From: an uncultured Lachnospiraceae bacterium | GTDB taxonomy: Bacteria > Bacillota > Clostridia > Lachnospirales > Lachnospiraceae | Assembly (NCBI GenBank): GCA_949502235.1 | Contig: CATBDC010000016.1 | Coordinates: 1-64,000 of the forward strand | Direction of reading: 5' to 3' | DNA length: 64,000 nt | Shown: positions 25,587-34,740 of the stretch, piece by piece | Numbering within the stretch: position 1 is the stretch's first letter | Layout: each line of letters begins with the position of its first letter | Made by a program: the position numbers and the translations under genes | Notes under the pieces: model-generated | Databases searched by the model: none | What the model was told of the DNA's origin: nothing | What the model saw: the letters and a program-made list of their open reading frames with translations, nothing else

Positions 25587-26117
25587 ATGAAGCTTATGAT
25601 TGCATCTGACATCCACGGCTCCGCCTTCTACTGCCGCAAAATGCTTGCCGCATATGAGCGGGAGGCAGCAGACCGCCTTCTGCTTCTTGGAGACATCCTG
25701 TATCACGGTCCCAGAAATGACCTCCCACAGGAGTATGACCCAAAGACTGTTATCGACATGTTAAACCCCTTAAGGCAGGAAATCTTATGTGTCCGCGGAA
25801 ACTGTGACACTGAAGTTGACCAGATGGTGCTTGAGTTCCCTATTCTTGCCGACTACTGTCTGCTTGAGCTTAATGGCCGCACAGTCTTCGTTTCCCACGG
25901 CCACCATCATAATCCCGAAAACCTGCCGCCCCTAAAAAACGGAGATATTCTTTTAAATGGACATACCCATATCCCGGCAAATGAGAATATGGGTACATAC
26001 ACATATATGAATCCCGGCTCCATAGCCATTCCAAAAAATGGTTCCGCCAGAGGGTACATGCTTTATGACAAAGACTTTCTGTGGAAGGATCTTGACGGAG
26101 CGGTGTTAGCCATCTAA
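25587..26117 (+). CDS. yfcE: YfcE-type metallophosphoesterase
   Basis: A 176-residue enzyme with all calcineurin-like metal motifs: SDIHG (residues 7-11), GDILYHG, GNCD, SHGHHH and GHTHIP, followed by NPGS. These bind two divalent metals and hydrolyse phosphodiesters; the E. coli relative YfcE acts on small model substrates and its natural role is unknown. The start ATG 25587 has GCGAGG upstream. Its last 12 bases overlap the end of the convergent P-type ATPase gene. Confidence 0.88.
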   Translation: MKLMIASDIHGSAFYCRKMLAAYEREAADRLLLLGDILYHGPRNDLPQEYDPKTVIDMLNPLRQEILCVRGNCDTEVDQMVLEFPILADYCLLELNGRTVFVSHGHHHNPENLPPLKNGDILLNGHTHIPANENMGTYTYMNPGSIAIPKNGSARGYMLYDKDFLWKDLDGAVLAI

Positions 26118-28556
26118 CACTTTTATATGTTTTTTCAAGACCTTCCGGAACCCCTTTACCAGAAGCGTCAGATACCGAAGCACCGGCTCCGTGGCAATGG
26201 AAAATACGACAAAGAGCATAATGCATTCCGTGGACATTCCCGTAATGGCAAATAAATCCGGCAAAAAGACGCTGCATCCCAGAAGTCCGATAATACAGCC
26301 AATCCACACCGCAATTCGGACTGCGTTAAAGGGCTGGCATATTTTAAACAGAATCATAAAGCCTACAATTGCCAGAAGCATTGTTGCCGCTGTGGATATA
26401 TCTACGGAATCTACTCCGAAGGTCTGCCCAAATACAACAAGTGCGCCCACGGCAATGACATCCGTAAGCCCGGCGGGAAGGGCTTTTAAAAATACATTTG
26501 TCAGGAAATGGCCCTGTATCATCTCCTTATTGGGCTGCAACGCAAGGAAAAAGGCAGGTACTCCGATAGTAAACATACTGATCAGCGACACCTGTGACGG
26601 CTCCAGCGGATAGGTAATCATAAAGACAACCGAGAATAAGGACAAAAGGAAGGAAAAAATATTTTTCACCAGGAACAGGCTGGCTGACCGCTGTATATTA
26701 TTGACGACTCTGCGTCCCTCCAGCACAACCTGCGGCATACATGCAAAGTTTGATTCCAGAAGAACTACCTGAGAGGCATGTACTGCCGCATCGCTCCCGG
26801 ACGCCATCGCCACGCTGCAGTCGGCATCCTTGAGGGCAAGGACATCATTTACCCCGTCCCCGGTCATAGCTACGGTCCGCCCCTGTTTTTTTAGCGCCTT
26901 AACAAACTGGCGCTTCTGGGCGGGCGTTACCCGGCCGAATACGGTATATTTTGCAATTGCATTTTCCACGTCTGCCTCTGTTTTTAGCGTGGCGGCATCA
27001 ATATATTCCTCTGCGTCCCTGATTCCCGCCTCCTTTGCCACTTCTGATACGGTAAGAGGGTTATCCCCTGATATTACTTTTACCTCCACTCCCTGCTCTG
27101 CAAAATAGGCAAAGGTTTCCGGCGCTTCCGCCCTCACCGGATTGGCAAGGAGAATATATCCAAGAGGGGCCACCTTCTCTGTGAGCTTCTTTCCCTCAAG
27201 CGCTCCATTATACCTTCCGAATACCAGCACACGGTAACCTCTTCTTGCATGTTTCTGTATCTCTTCCTTAAAGGTGTCATAGTCCTCACGCAGCACAAAT
27301 TCCGGCGCACCCAAAACGTAGGATTTATCCCCAAAAACAGCGCCGCTGTATTTGGCGGCAGAGGTAAAGGGCACGATTCTGTCTGCCTCCTTTTTTGTAT
27401 TTTCTGTAAAATAGTCCTTCAGCGCCTCCATTGTACTGTTGTCACTACTCATTGCACCCACAAAATCCCCAACGAGGTCAGAAAGGTTCAGCTCTCTCTC
27501 TTCTTCACCCGGCTCTGCAGCCACCAGCTGCTTCACGCTCATTGTATTTTCCGTGATAGTTCCCGTCTTGTCCACGCATAATACGTCTACTCTGGCAAGC
27601 GTCTCGATACTCTTCATGTCGTGAAGCAGTACCTTCTTATGGGCAAGTCTCATGGAGCTGACCGCAAGTGCCACACTGGCAAGAAGATAAAGCCCCTCCG
27701 GTATCATTCCTAATACCGCTGCCACCATGGAGGTTATACTGTTTCTGAACGTCTCATGATTGAAAAAATAACCCTGCACAAATAACAGAATTCCAATAGG
27801 GATTAATGCAATACCAACGAATTTCACCAGCTTGTCCAAGGAACGGATCATTTCTGACTGCTCCCCTGTCTGCACCTCCTTTGCCTCAAGCGTAAGCCTG
27901 GAAATATAAGAATCTTCCCCCACATTTGTAAGTCTGGCCTTACATTCCCCTGCAACAACAAAGCTTCCCGACATCAACTGGCTTCCACAGGTTTTTGTGA
28001 TCTCATCTGACTCTCCCGTAAGAAGGGATTCGTTAACCTGCGCCTCTCCGCTCACCACAACAGCATCTGCGCAAATCTGGTTTCCAGCCTTAAAAATGAC
28101 AATATCATCAATCACCAGCTCCTCTGACGCCATCTGTAAAATATTACCGTCCCGCACAACCGAAGCGCAGGGCGCATTTAACATATTCAGCTTTTCAAGG
28201 ACATTTTTTGCCCGGATTTCCTGAACAATACCTATCATCGTATTTATTATAATAACAGGCAGAAACGTAAGATTGCGGAAAGATCCCACAAGGCATAAAA
28301 GTACTGCAAGCACTGCAAAAATCAGGTTAAAATAAGTGAAAATATTTTCATATATAATTTCTCTTGTTGTCTGGGATGGAGGAGCCACCTCTACATTCGC
28401 CCATCCATTTTCTATGCGTTCCTGCACCTGCGCCTTAGCAAGCCCGCTTTCGGGAGCCGGCTGCACGCGGACAACAGGTTTCTTTTCTGTCTCGGGCTGT
28501 ATGCTCTCATGAGCTTTTTGCATCTCGTCTTTCACCTTTTTATGTCTGAATACCAT
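26106..28556 (-). CDS. P-type cation-transporting ATPase
   Basis: An 816-residue membrane pump. The actuator motif is LTGES, the membrane motif before the phosphorylation site is PEGL, the phosphorylated aspartate is in DKTGT, and the hinge is TGDGVNDVLALKDAD. No N-terminal metal-binding domain is present; instead there is a basic, proline-rich start. Six transmembrane helices follow the phosphorylation domain, as in P2/P3-type pumps. The ion is not clear: PEGL resembles calcium-type pumps but the flanking helix residues differ. Start ATG 28556 follows GGAGG. Gene stands alone. Confidence 0.82.
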   Translation of the reverse strand: MVFRHKKVKDEMQKAHESIQPETEKKPVVRVQPAPESGLAKAQVQERIENGWANVEVAPPSQTTREIIYENIFTYFNLIFAVLAVLLCLVGSFRNLTFLPVIIINTMIGIVQEIRAKNVLEKLNMLNAPCASVVRDGNILQMASEELVIDDIVIFKAGNQICADAVVVSGEAQVNESLLTGESDEITKTCGSQLMSGSFVVAGECKARLTNVGEDSYISRLTLEAKEVQTGEQSEMIRSLDKLVKFVGIALIPIGILLFVQGYFFNHETFRNSITSMVAAVLGMIPEGLYLLASVALAVSSMRLAHKKVLLHDMKSIETLARVDVLCVDKTGTITENTMSVKQLVAAEPGEEERELNLSDLVGDFVGAMSSDNSTMEALKDYFTENTKKEADRIVPFTSAAKYSGAVFGDKSYVLGAPEFVLREDYDTFKEEIQKHARRGYRVLVFGRYNGALEGKKLTEKVAPLGYILLANPVRAEAPETFAYFAEQGVEVKVISGDNPLTVSEVAKEAGIRDAEEYIDAATLKTEADVENAIAKYTVFGRVTPAQKRQFVKALKKQGRTVAMTGDGVNDVLALKDADCSVAMASGSDAAVHASQVVLLESNFACMPQVVLEGRRVVNNIQRSASLFLVKNIFSFLLSLFSVVFMITYPLEPSQVSLISMFTIGVPAFFLALQPNKEMIQGHFLTNVFLKALPAGLTDVIAVGALVVFGQTFGVDSVDISTAATMLLAIVGFMILFKICQPFNAVRIAVWIGCIIGLLGCSVFLPDLFAITGMSTECIMLFVVFSIATEPVLRYLTLLVKGFRKVLKKHIKVLDG

Positions 28557-28612
28557 ATTCGCCCTCCTTATGTAGTATTTGACTAATCCCTGCCTCTTTT
28601 AGTATAATTATA

Positions 28613-28649
28613 TTACTGTTCACAGGTCTGCGCATGTACTGCGCAGACC
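28613..28649. repeat. TTACTGTTCACAG element with GC hairpin
   Basis: TTACTGTTCACAG (28613-28625) leads into a perfect 10-base stem GGTCTGCGCA/TGCGCAGACC with a five-base loop (28625-28649). It sits in the divergent space between the P-type ATPase gene and the small plus-strand gene. The same combination occurs at 22017-22070. Confidence 0.5.
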
Positions 28650-28685
28650 GTAAGTGCGCAAACATTACAGAAAGGAATGAAGATA

Positions 28686-28949
28686 ATGTTTCGTTTATGG
28701 GGAAAAGAAATCAGGGATAATCATTTAGTGCGCGATACCGTCATCTGTGATGACACGACGGACACGCGCACTCATAAAATTTTTCATGCATTGGATGCTA
28801 TCTGTTATGAATTTGACTTAAGCAAACCTATCTGGCTTGACTCCACAATTGAAGAATTTAAGCGTCACGATAAGGCCCGATTTTATCAGGATAATTTTGT
28901 GGACTCCATTGATTTTGACTATCTGGAAATCCACATCATTGAGGAATAG
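28686..28949 (+). CDS. Small conserved protein of Lachnospiraceae type
   Basis: An 87-residue soluble protein (MFRLWGKEIRDNH...). ATG 28686 lies nine bases after AAAGGA; an ATG at 28677 is also in frame. It carries RTHKIFHALDAICYEFDLSKPIWLDSTIEEFKRHDKARFYQDNF, a pattern I recall as widely conserved in Lachnospiraceae with no known function. It has no signal or membrane segment. It lies between two convergent or divergent transport genes and seems to be a single unit. Confidence 0.7.
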   Translation: MFRLWGKEIRDNHLVRDTVICDDTTDTRTHKIFHALDAICYEFDLSKPIWLDSTIEEFKRHDKARFYQDNFVDSIDFDYLEIHIIEE

Positions 28950-28960
28950 GCCTGACTTTT

Positions 28961-30373
28961 CTACTCGCTCCGTATCGCCGCAAGAGGGCTTAGCTGCATG
29001 GCTCTCTTTGCGGGAAAATATCCAGCCGTGATTCCTACCAGCATGGCAAACAGCATGGAAACAAGCACAAGCCAAAGCGGAATATAAGAGATATCCCCGT
29101 CAAATCCCATAACCGCGCCGTGCCCTGTCACCGCATTGATGAGAGCCGACACGAGAAAGCTTAAAACATTTCCGATTATCCCTCCGATTAACCCGATACA
29201 TGCAGCCTCCATAAGAAACATCTGCTTAATGTTCTTAAGGCTGCAGCCTAAAACCTTTATAACTCCGATTTCCTTTGTACGCTCATAGATAGACATCATC
29301 ATGGTATTTGCAATGCCAATTGCGGCTACAAACAGGGAAACTGCCCCAATGCCGCCGAGAACTGCCTGTATCATAGCAAATTCCTTCTGCATGCTCTCTA
29401 AGTATTCCGCATTTGTCTCTACATTATACCCCATCTGCCGGATTACGTCCGCTACTGCATTAACATTGTCAATATCATCTGCCTTCACCGTAGCAGAGGT
29501 ATAGTAAAATTCCTTATAGGGCTTTCCCGCCTTTGTTGACGGCTGCCCCGGAATAACTCTGCCTGAAAATTCTTTTTTAAGCTCCTGCTTAAGGGCATCC
29601 AGATCACAGTAGATATAGTACGCGAAAGAATTATAATCATCCGGACCGCCTTCCACAACTCCGCTGGCCTTTACAACATGCTTCTGCACATTTTTTGTTA
29701 AAGGCTGCGCATTTTCTCCGGCAGCGTCATTTCCCATGTTCATGCCTGATGACTGGCTGTTATAATACCCGTCCTGATCTAAAATAAGAAATACAGAATC
29801 CTTCGCGAGATCGATGTCCGGAAGTATCCCTGTCTCCCAGTAATATTTGTCACTTCCTTTTTCCCTGAAATCCGTAATAACCGTGTTTCCATACACCAGC
29901 TCCAGCGGCCCTCCCTTTTTCGGGAGCTCTCCGCCCTCTGCAAGGGGAATGTTCTGGGCCGCCAGCCCTTCATGGGGCATAGCCTTTAGAGAGCCGTAGC
30001 CCTCATATGCTCCTTTTAGCATAATAACTGACATTTCATATACCGGATAAGAGGAGATGACATGCTCAAGCTTTCCCAGCTCTTCAACCGCCTTATCGTC
30101 AATATACTTTGTAGGATCTATTTGATCATCGCTAGAGCCATAGCTGTAGTAATACATGGAGTCACCCGCTGATTTTCCGGTCACCTTAATACTTGTAATC
30201 CCGCCGGACTGCTCTACCTCCCGGTAAAGTGACTGCTGCAGACCCAGTCCGAGGGAAATCATAACTACAATCGAGGTCGTGCCGATGATAACTCCAAGAA
30301 CCGTCAGGAAGGTACGTAATTTCCGCCTTTTTAAGTTACTGCCACTCATCCTCAGAAGGTCCATCCAACTCAT
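28961..30373 (-). CDS. MacB-like ABC transporter permease (FtsX domain)
   Basis: A 470-residue protein with one N-terminal transmembrane helix after LRTFLTVLGVIIGTTSIV, a large extracytoplasmic domain of about 270 residues, then three C-terminal helices including GGIGAVSLFVAAIGIANTMMMSIYERTKEIGVIKVLG, the hallmark of FtsX/MacB permeases. Such proteins transmit ATPase motion to the outside rather than carrying a solute across. The start at 30373 lies 38 bases inside the previous gene, behind GGAGG. It is the last gene of a three-gene operon. Confidence 0.88.
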   Translation of the reverse strand: MSWMDLLRMSGSNLKRRKLRTFLTVLGVIIGTTSIVVMISLGLGLQQSLYREVEQSGGITSIKVTGKSAGDSMYYYSYGSSDDQIDPTKYIDDKAVEELGKLEHVISSYPVYEMSVIMLKGAYEGYGSLKAMPHEGLAAQNIPLAEGGELPKKGGPLELVYGNTVITDFREKGSDKYYWETGILPDIDLAKDSVFLILDQDGYYNSQSSGMNMGNDAAGENAQPLTKNVQKHVVKASGVVEGGPDDYNSFAYYIYCDLDALKQELKKEFSGRVIPGQPSTKAGKPYKEFYYTSATVKADDIDNVNAVADVIRQMGYNVETNAEYLESMQKEFAMIQAVLGGIGAVSLFVAAIGIANTMMMSIYERTKEIGVIKVLGCSLKNIKQMFLMEAACIGLIGGIIGNVLSFLVSALINAVTGHGAVMGFDGDISYIPLWLVLVSMLFAMLVGITAGYFPAKRAMQLSPLAAIRSE

Positions 30374-31829
30374 CTAACAGCGCCTCCTCCTCGTTTTTTA
30401 TTCTTTTTTTCTTGTTTCTCTTTACAATAATTACTGCTGCAATGACAGCTAAAACGATCACTGCCACAATGACAGCCGGAATCATGGGAAAGCTCTTCTC
30501 TTCTTCCATTTCCTCCATCATGGGCATCATATCATCCTGTGCTGCTTCCATAACCATAAGCTGAAGCTCTTTTCTGCTCTCCTGTCTCTTTCCCGCTTCA
30601 TCCTCATAGCTTAAGGTCATGGTCACCTTTGCCGGACCTTCCGTGGCCTTCTTGCCTTCTAGCATCGCGTCTATGGAGGCAGTAGCGCCGGAGTCTACAT
30701 TTCCAAGGAATATTTCCTCCTTCTCAATACAGGCGCCTTCAAAGGCTGCCTTTACGTTATACAGCTTAATCCTGCCCATATTGTAAAGATTGCACATAAT
30801 GTTGGCTTCCTCGCCCACTGCAATGCTCTCGGGACTGATCTCAAATTCGCTAAGCTCAAATCTGGCATCCTGCTTAACAGGAATGGAAATGCTTGACGAT
30901 GCTTCCACCTGGGCCCCCGCACTGTCCTCATACTTCATAGAAAGGTCAATGCTGTAGGGCTTCTGCAGAAGATCTGACTTTGCATTAAGATTAATAGCAA
31001 TATCCGCCGCTCCGTCCGCATCTATTCCCTCCAGATATATAGAACTGGAGCCTGACGATGGGAGAAATGCCGGCGCCATGGTCTGTTCGTCCGCTCCCTC
31101 CGTTGGCGCCTGGAGGTCGAAGAGCATATTCTGTACTCTGGATGCTTTTGATGTATTCCTTAAATGTACTGTTAATGTAAAGTCCTGACCTGCGCGTACC
31201 TCCGCCGGATTCGTGTTAAATCCTGTCACAATGACACGGGGCACGGAAGTGGAATCCGAGCCGCCCCCTCCGCCTCCGCCGCTGTATACAGCATCGCCGT
31301 TGCTGATGCCGCCGATGTCTTCCGGCATCTGAGTTGGCTCTGACTTTTCTTCTGGTTTTGCAGTTGTATTAATATAAAGCTTTTGTGTCTTCGGTTCATT
31401 TACATCTTTAGCAGTAACACTGAACTGAATCGTATATCTTGTTGTCGGCACATCTTCCCGCTGCACAAATTTAAAAGATATATCTTTTGTACCGCCGTTT
31501 TCGGCTAACTGCGGAATACTGCATTTATAATCCTGCTTCTCTGTTTTAAATGGCCATACAGTCGTTGTATCCCCAAGGTCTGGCTGCACTACTACATTTT
31601 CGATTGGCTGATCATTATGGTTCGTTACCGTAAGAATCCACTCTGTCTCTACACCTGGCTGATACACCGGAACGACTCCATTCTTGGACTCTAGTGTAAT
31701 CTTATTTACATCTAATGTATCAGAAGACTCTGTATGTGATTCCGTATTATCTTCCGCATTCACATTCCCGAACGGCAAAACCATTGATACCACAACTGCT
31801 GCCAACATTACCGCTATGTATTTACGCAT
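30336..31829 (-). CDS. Exported CARDB-like membrane-anchored protein of the ABC operon
   Basis: About 497 residues from ATG 31829 (behind AAAGGAAAG); a GTG at 31859 would overlap the ATPase stop. It has a signal peptide (YIAVMLAAVVVSMVLPFGNVNA), an extracellular region with three immunoglobulin-like NEW/CARDB domains, a glycine-rich linker (YSGGGGGGGSDS), and a C-terminal transmembrane helix with a basic, then acidic tail. It lies between the ATPase and permease genes and overlaps both, so it probably is a fixed partner that links the transporter to the wall or to a substrate. The exact function is not known. Confidence 0.78.
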   Translation of the reverse strand: MRKYIAVMLAAVVVSMVLPFGNVNAEDNTESHTESSDTLDVNKITLESKNGVVPVYQPGVETEWILTVTNHNDQPIENVVVQPDLGDTTTVWPFKTEKQDYKCSIPQLAENGGTKDISFKFVQREDVPTTRYTIQFSVTAKDVNEPKTQKLYINTTAKPEEKSEPTQMPEDIGGISNGDAVYSGGGGGGGSDSTSVPRVIVTGFNTNPAEVRAGQDFTLTVHLRNTSKASRVQNMLFDLQAPTEGADEQTMAPAFLPSSGSSSIYLEGIDADGAADIAINLNAKSDLLQKPYSIDLSMKYEDSAGAQVEASSSISIPVKQDARFELSEFEISPESIAVGEEANIMCNLYNMGRIKLYNVKAAFEGACIEKEEIFLGNVDSGATASIDAMLEGKKATEGPAKVTMTLSYEDEAGKRQESRKELQLMVMEAAQDDMMPMMEEMEEEKSFPMIPAVIVAVIVLAVIAAVIIVKRNKKKRIKNEEEALLDELDGPSEDEWQ

Positions 31830-31855
31830 GACTTTCCTTTCTCTAATCATATGCT

Positions 31856-32566
31856 TCACCTTTTTCTCATCCTTTCTTCTCTGTTATCTTCTATCTTAAG
31901 TATCTTCCCATCGCTTATATGAAATATTCTATCCGCATAAGTGGCAAGGTGTGCGTCATGTGTTACCATCACCAGTGTCTTATTCTGTTCCTTTACCACT
32001 CTCTGCATCAGCACCATGACCTCCTCGGAGGTATGGGAGTCAAGATTTCCCGTAGGCTCATCAGCAAATATAATCTTAGGATCTACTACAAGCGCTCTTG
32101 CCACCCCGACCCTCTGCTGCTGGCCTCCTGACATCTGATTAGGAAAATGCTTCTTATGCTTCTTAAGGTTCACAAGCTCCAGCATCCTCTCTGCCTTCTT
32201 CATGCGGATGCTTTTCGGCACCCTTCTAAAGCTTAAAGGCAACGCCACGTTCTCCACCGCATTCATAGTCCCCAGAAGATGAAAGGACTGAAAAATAAAT
32301 CCCACATTCTTTCTTCGAAAGCTTACAAGCTGCTCCTCATTCAGGTTTTCAATGTGCTCTCCGGCGATGACCACGCTGCCCTTGGTAGGCTTCTCAAGTC
32401 CGGCAAGCATATTAAGAAGTGTTGACTTTCCGGAACCGGATGTCCCGACTATGGCACAGAACTCTCCGCGGTAAATATCAAAATCCACACCATCAAGAGC
32501 CCTGACTATCTCATCACCGACCCGGTAAAGCTTATATAGATTTTTTACTTCAATTACTTTCTCCAT
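31856..32566 (-). CDS. MacB/LolD-type ABC transporter ATPase
   Basis: A 236-residue ATPase with Walker A GTSGSGKST, signature MSGGQQQRVGVARAL, and Walker B IIFADEPTGNLDS followed by the H-loop VTHD. This signature set marks the MacB/LolD family that partners with FtsX permeases such as the one at 28961. First gene of the operon. Its stop (31856) overlaps a GTG (31859) of the next gene. Start ATG 32566 lies behind AGGGG. Confidence 0.92.
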   Translation of the reverse strand: MEKVIEVKNLYKLYRVGDEIVRALDGVDFDIYRGEFCAIVGTSGSGKSTLLNMLAGLEKPTKGSVVIAGEHIENLNEEQLVSFRRKNVGFIFQSFHLLGTMNAVENVALPLSFRRVPKSIRMKKAERMLELVNLKKHKKHFPNQMSGGQQQRVGVARALVVDPKIIFADEPTGNLDSHTSEEVMVLMQRVVKEQNKTLVMVTHDAHLATYADRIFHISDGKILKIEDNREERMRKR

Positions 32567-32600
32567 AGGCCCCTCCTCACTCGTCTTTTACATTATACAA

Positions 32601-32643
32601 CAAAAAAAGAAATACTTCCGATAAAAAATATGAAGTATTTCTT
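32601..32643 (-). terminator. Rho-independent terminator of the Na/Pi cotransporter gene
   Basis: On the minus strand AAGAAATACTTC pairs with GAAGTATTTCTT (12 bases) and is followed by TTTTTTGTTG. It lies 15 bases beyond the stop at 32658 and upstream of the MacB operon. Confidence 0.85.
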
Positions 32644-32657
32644 AAGATTTCATAACA

Positions 32658-34289
32658 CTATGTTAAAACCTCTTCTGCTATATTGCGCGCATGGTCTGAA
32701 ATACGTTCCAGACATACCAGCGTGTCCAAAAATACGATCCCAGCTTCCGTATGGCATTCGTTCTTGGAAAGACGCCTGATATGACTGCTGCGAAGCTCGA
32801 TTTCCAGAGTATCTATCTTTGTCTCTTTCTCTATAACTGTCAGTGCCTTTTCCCTGCTTTGCTCTTTAAAGGCCTCCAGTGCATAGATATAGCTGTCAAC
32901 GGAATCTTTTAGCATCTCGTCAAGCTGCATCTTTGCCACATCAGAAAATGCTGTCTTTTTCTCAAGAAGAGTCTCTGCAAATTCAGAAATATTTTCACAG
33001 TAGTCACTGACACGCTCTATGTCGGACAATACCTGAAGCAGGCGGGCCACTGTCTGATGCTCCCTCTCACTAATCTGGAGTGTTCCCAGCTTAATCGCGT
33101 AATCTGTTATGCCGGCACACAGCTTATCAACCGTATCTTCATCCTCCTTTAGCAGTGCAATCTCTTTCTCGTCCTTTGTATACAGCACGGTCTTTACCAC
33201 TTCCAGAGACCGCTTCACAATCTCGCCCATACGGATTGTTTCCTTAATCGTAGACTGAAGGGCAATACCAGGCGTCTCCAGCATACGCTCGTCTAAAAGC
33301 ACCTCCCCCGGATCCTGATCCTTTTCCTTCACATGGCCGATTTTTTTTGCCAGCTTTATTATAAGACCCGATACCGGAAAAAGAAGAATCGTTGTTCCGA
33401 TGTTAAATACTGTGTGTACCATACTGATCTCTGTCTGTGTGATAGAGCCTGTTCCAGCCTGTGGGTGAAGAACCTCAAAAAATATAATCGCGGCCAGGCT
33501 GAATATGATTGTACCAATAATATTAAAAAGCAGATGCATAAGCGCCGCTGTCTTTGCATTTTTCTTTGCCCCGAGACTGGAAAGAATTGCCGTCACACAA
33601 GTTCCTATATTCTGTCCCATGATGATATAAATAGCAGCGCCAAACGGCACCAGTCCGGCCGCCGCAAGACTCTGCAGAATCCCCACCGAAGCCGAGGAGC
33701 TCTGAATAATTGCTGTCACGGCCGCACCGGCCAGAATTCCAAGAACCGGGCTCTGCCCCAGTGTAACAAAGACACTTCTAAAGCCCTCTGAAGCTTTTAA
33801 CGGCTCCACCGCCGCTGACATAGTGGTAATTCCTATAAACAAAAGGCCGAAGCCTATCACAATATTGGCAATCTCCTTTGATGAACGCCGTTTTCCTGTC
33901 AGCATCACCACCACGCCGGCAATAACCGCAACCGGCGCAAGCTTTGCCGGGCTTAGAAACTCGGCCCACTCTACGGCTGATACAAGCCACCCGGTTACCG
34001 TTGTACCAACGTTAGCGCCCATGATCACGCCCATGGCCTGGGTCAGGTTCATAATTCCCGCATTTACAAAACCAACTACCATGACTGTAGTGGCAGAAGA
34101 GCTCTGAATCACTGCAGTAATGGCTGCCCCTAAAAAAACGCCCATCAGCTTATTTTTAGTCAGTACCTCCAGCAGTGATTTCATCCTCTTTCCGGCTGCG
34201 TTCTCAAGGCCCTGCGCCATAATCTGCATGCCGTAGATGAACATCCCTAAGCCTCCCGCAAAAGGGATGATAATGTCCAGATAATTCAT
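32658..34289 (-). CDS. Na/Pi cotransporter family protein with PhoU-like domain
   Basis: A 543-residue protein starting at ATG 34289 behind AGGAGG. The transport half has two inverted repeats, each with the QSSSA signature (QSSSATTVMVVGFVNAG near residue 63 and QSSSASVGILQS near residue 195), typical of NptA/PNaS sodium-phosphate cotransporters. The last 200 residues are helical and PhoU-like. The protein should import phosphate or another oxyanion with sodium. Stand-alone gene with its own terminator; its neighbour is the spoVAE gene. Confidence 0.88.
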   Translation of the reverse strand: MNYLDIIIPFAGGLGMFIYGMQIMAQGLENAAGKRMKSLLEVLTKNKLMGVFLGAAITAVIQSSSATTVMVVGFVNAGIMNLTQAMGVIMGANVGTTVTGWLVSAVEWAEFLSPAKLAPVAVIAGVVVMLTGKRRSSKEIANIVIGFGLLFIGITTMSAAVEPLKASEGFRSVFVTLGQSPVLGILAGAAVTAIIQSSSASVGILQSLAAAGLVPFGAAIYIIMGQNIGTCVTAILSSLGAKKNAKTAALMHLLFNIIGTIIFSLAAIIFFEVLHPQAGTGSITQTEISMVHTVFNIGTTILLFPVSGLIIKLAKKIGHVKEKDQDPGEVLLDERMLETPGIALQSTIKETIRMGEIVKRSLEVVKTVLYTKDEKEIALLKEDEDTVDKLCAGITDYAIKLGTLQISEREHQTVARLLQVLSDIERVSDYCENISEFAETLLEKKTAFSDVAKMQLDEMLKDSVDSYIYALEAFKEQSREKALTVIEKETKIDTLEIELRSSHIRRLSKNECHTEAGIVFLDTLVCLERISDHARNIAEEVLT

Positions 34290-34371
34290 TGTTTTCCTCC
34301 TGTGTAAAACTCTCACCTATTTTATTAGCAACACTTAAACAATACCATCTAATGGAGGGAAACACAATATT

Positions 34372-34728
34372 TTATTTTTTCATCTTAGGGCTGAATGCCA
34401 GGGAAGCCAGATACCCGAATATCAGCGCCGCCGATATCCCCACTGCGCTTGCTTTAAAGCCGCCTAAAAAGATTCCGATAAAGCCTTCCTTATCCACTGC
34501 CTCCTTAACGCCCTTCCACAAAAGATTCCCGAATCCCGCAAGGGGAACGCTTGCCCCTGCTCCTGCAAAATCCTGAAAGGGCTGATAAATCTGCATGGCG
34601 CCTAAAACCGCGCCCGTGCACACCAAAAGCACCATAATCCGGCCCGGCATCAGTTTTGTTCTGTCTAATAAAATCTGTACAAGAGCACAGATTAATCCGC
34701 CTACCCAAAATGCATTTATATAGTCCAT
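34372..34728 (-). CDS. spoVAE: Stage V sporulation protein AE (SpoVAEb type)
   Basis: A 118-residue membrane protein with about four helices, matching SpoVAE (start DYINAFWVGGLICALVQILLDRTKLMPGRIMV, later FQDFAGAGASVPLAGFG and the conserved ILGGFKASAVGISAAL pattern). It is part of the inner-membrane channel that loads dipicolinic acid into the spore. It follows spoVAD by 12 bases in a two-gene unit. The other spoVA genes (AA, AB, AC) lie 7.6 kb away. Confidence 0.92.
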   Translation of the reverse strand: MDYINAFWVGGLICALVQILLDRTKLMPGRIMVLLVCTGAVLGAMQIYQPFQDFAGAGASVPLAGFGNLLWKGVKEAVDKEGFIGIFLGGFKASAVGISAALIFGYLASLAFSPKMKK

Positions 34729-34740
34729 AATCGTCTCCTC

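Noticed and set aside
26191-28224. Several antisense frames within the P-type ATPase gene
   Set aside because: They are complements of conserved ATPase motifs and lack ribosome binding sites.
30336-31859. GTG 31859 as the start of the exported protein
   Set aside because: It overlaps the ATPase stop but has a weak binding site. ATG 31829 follows AAAGGAAAG and gives a normal signal peptide length. The choice is not certain.
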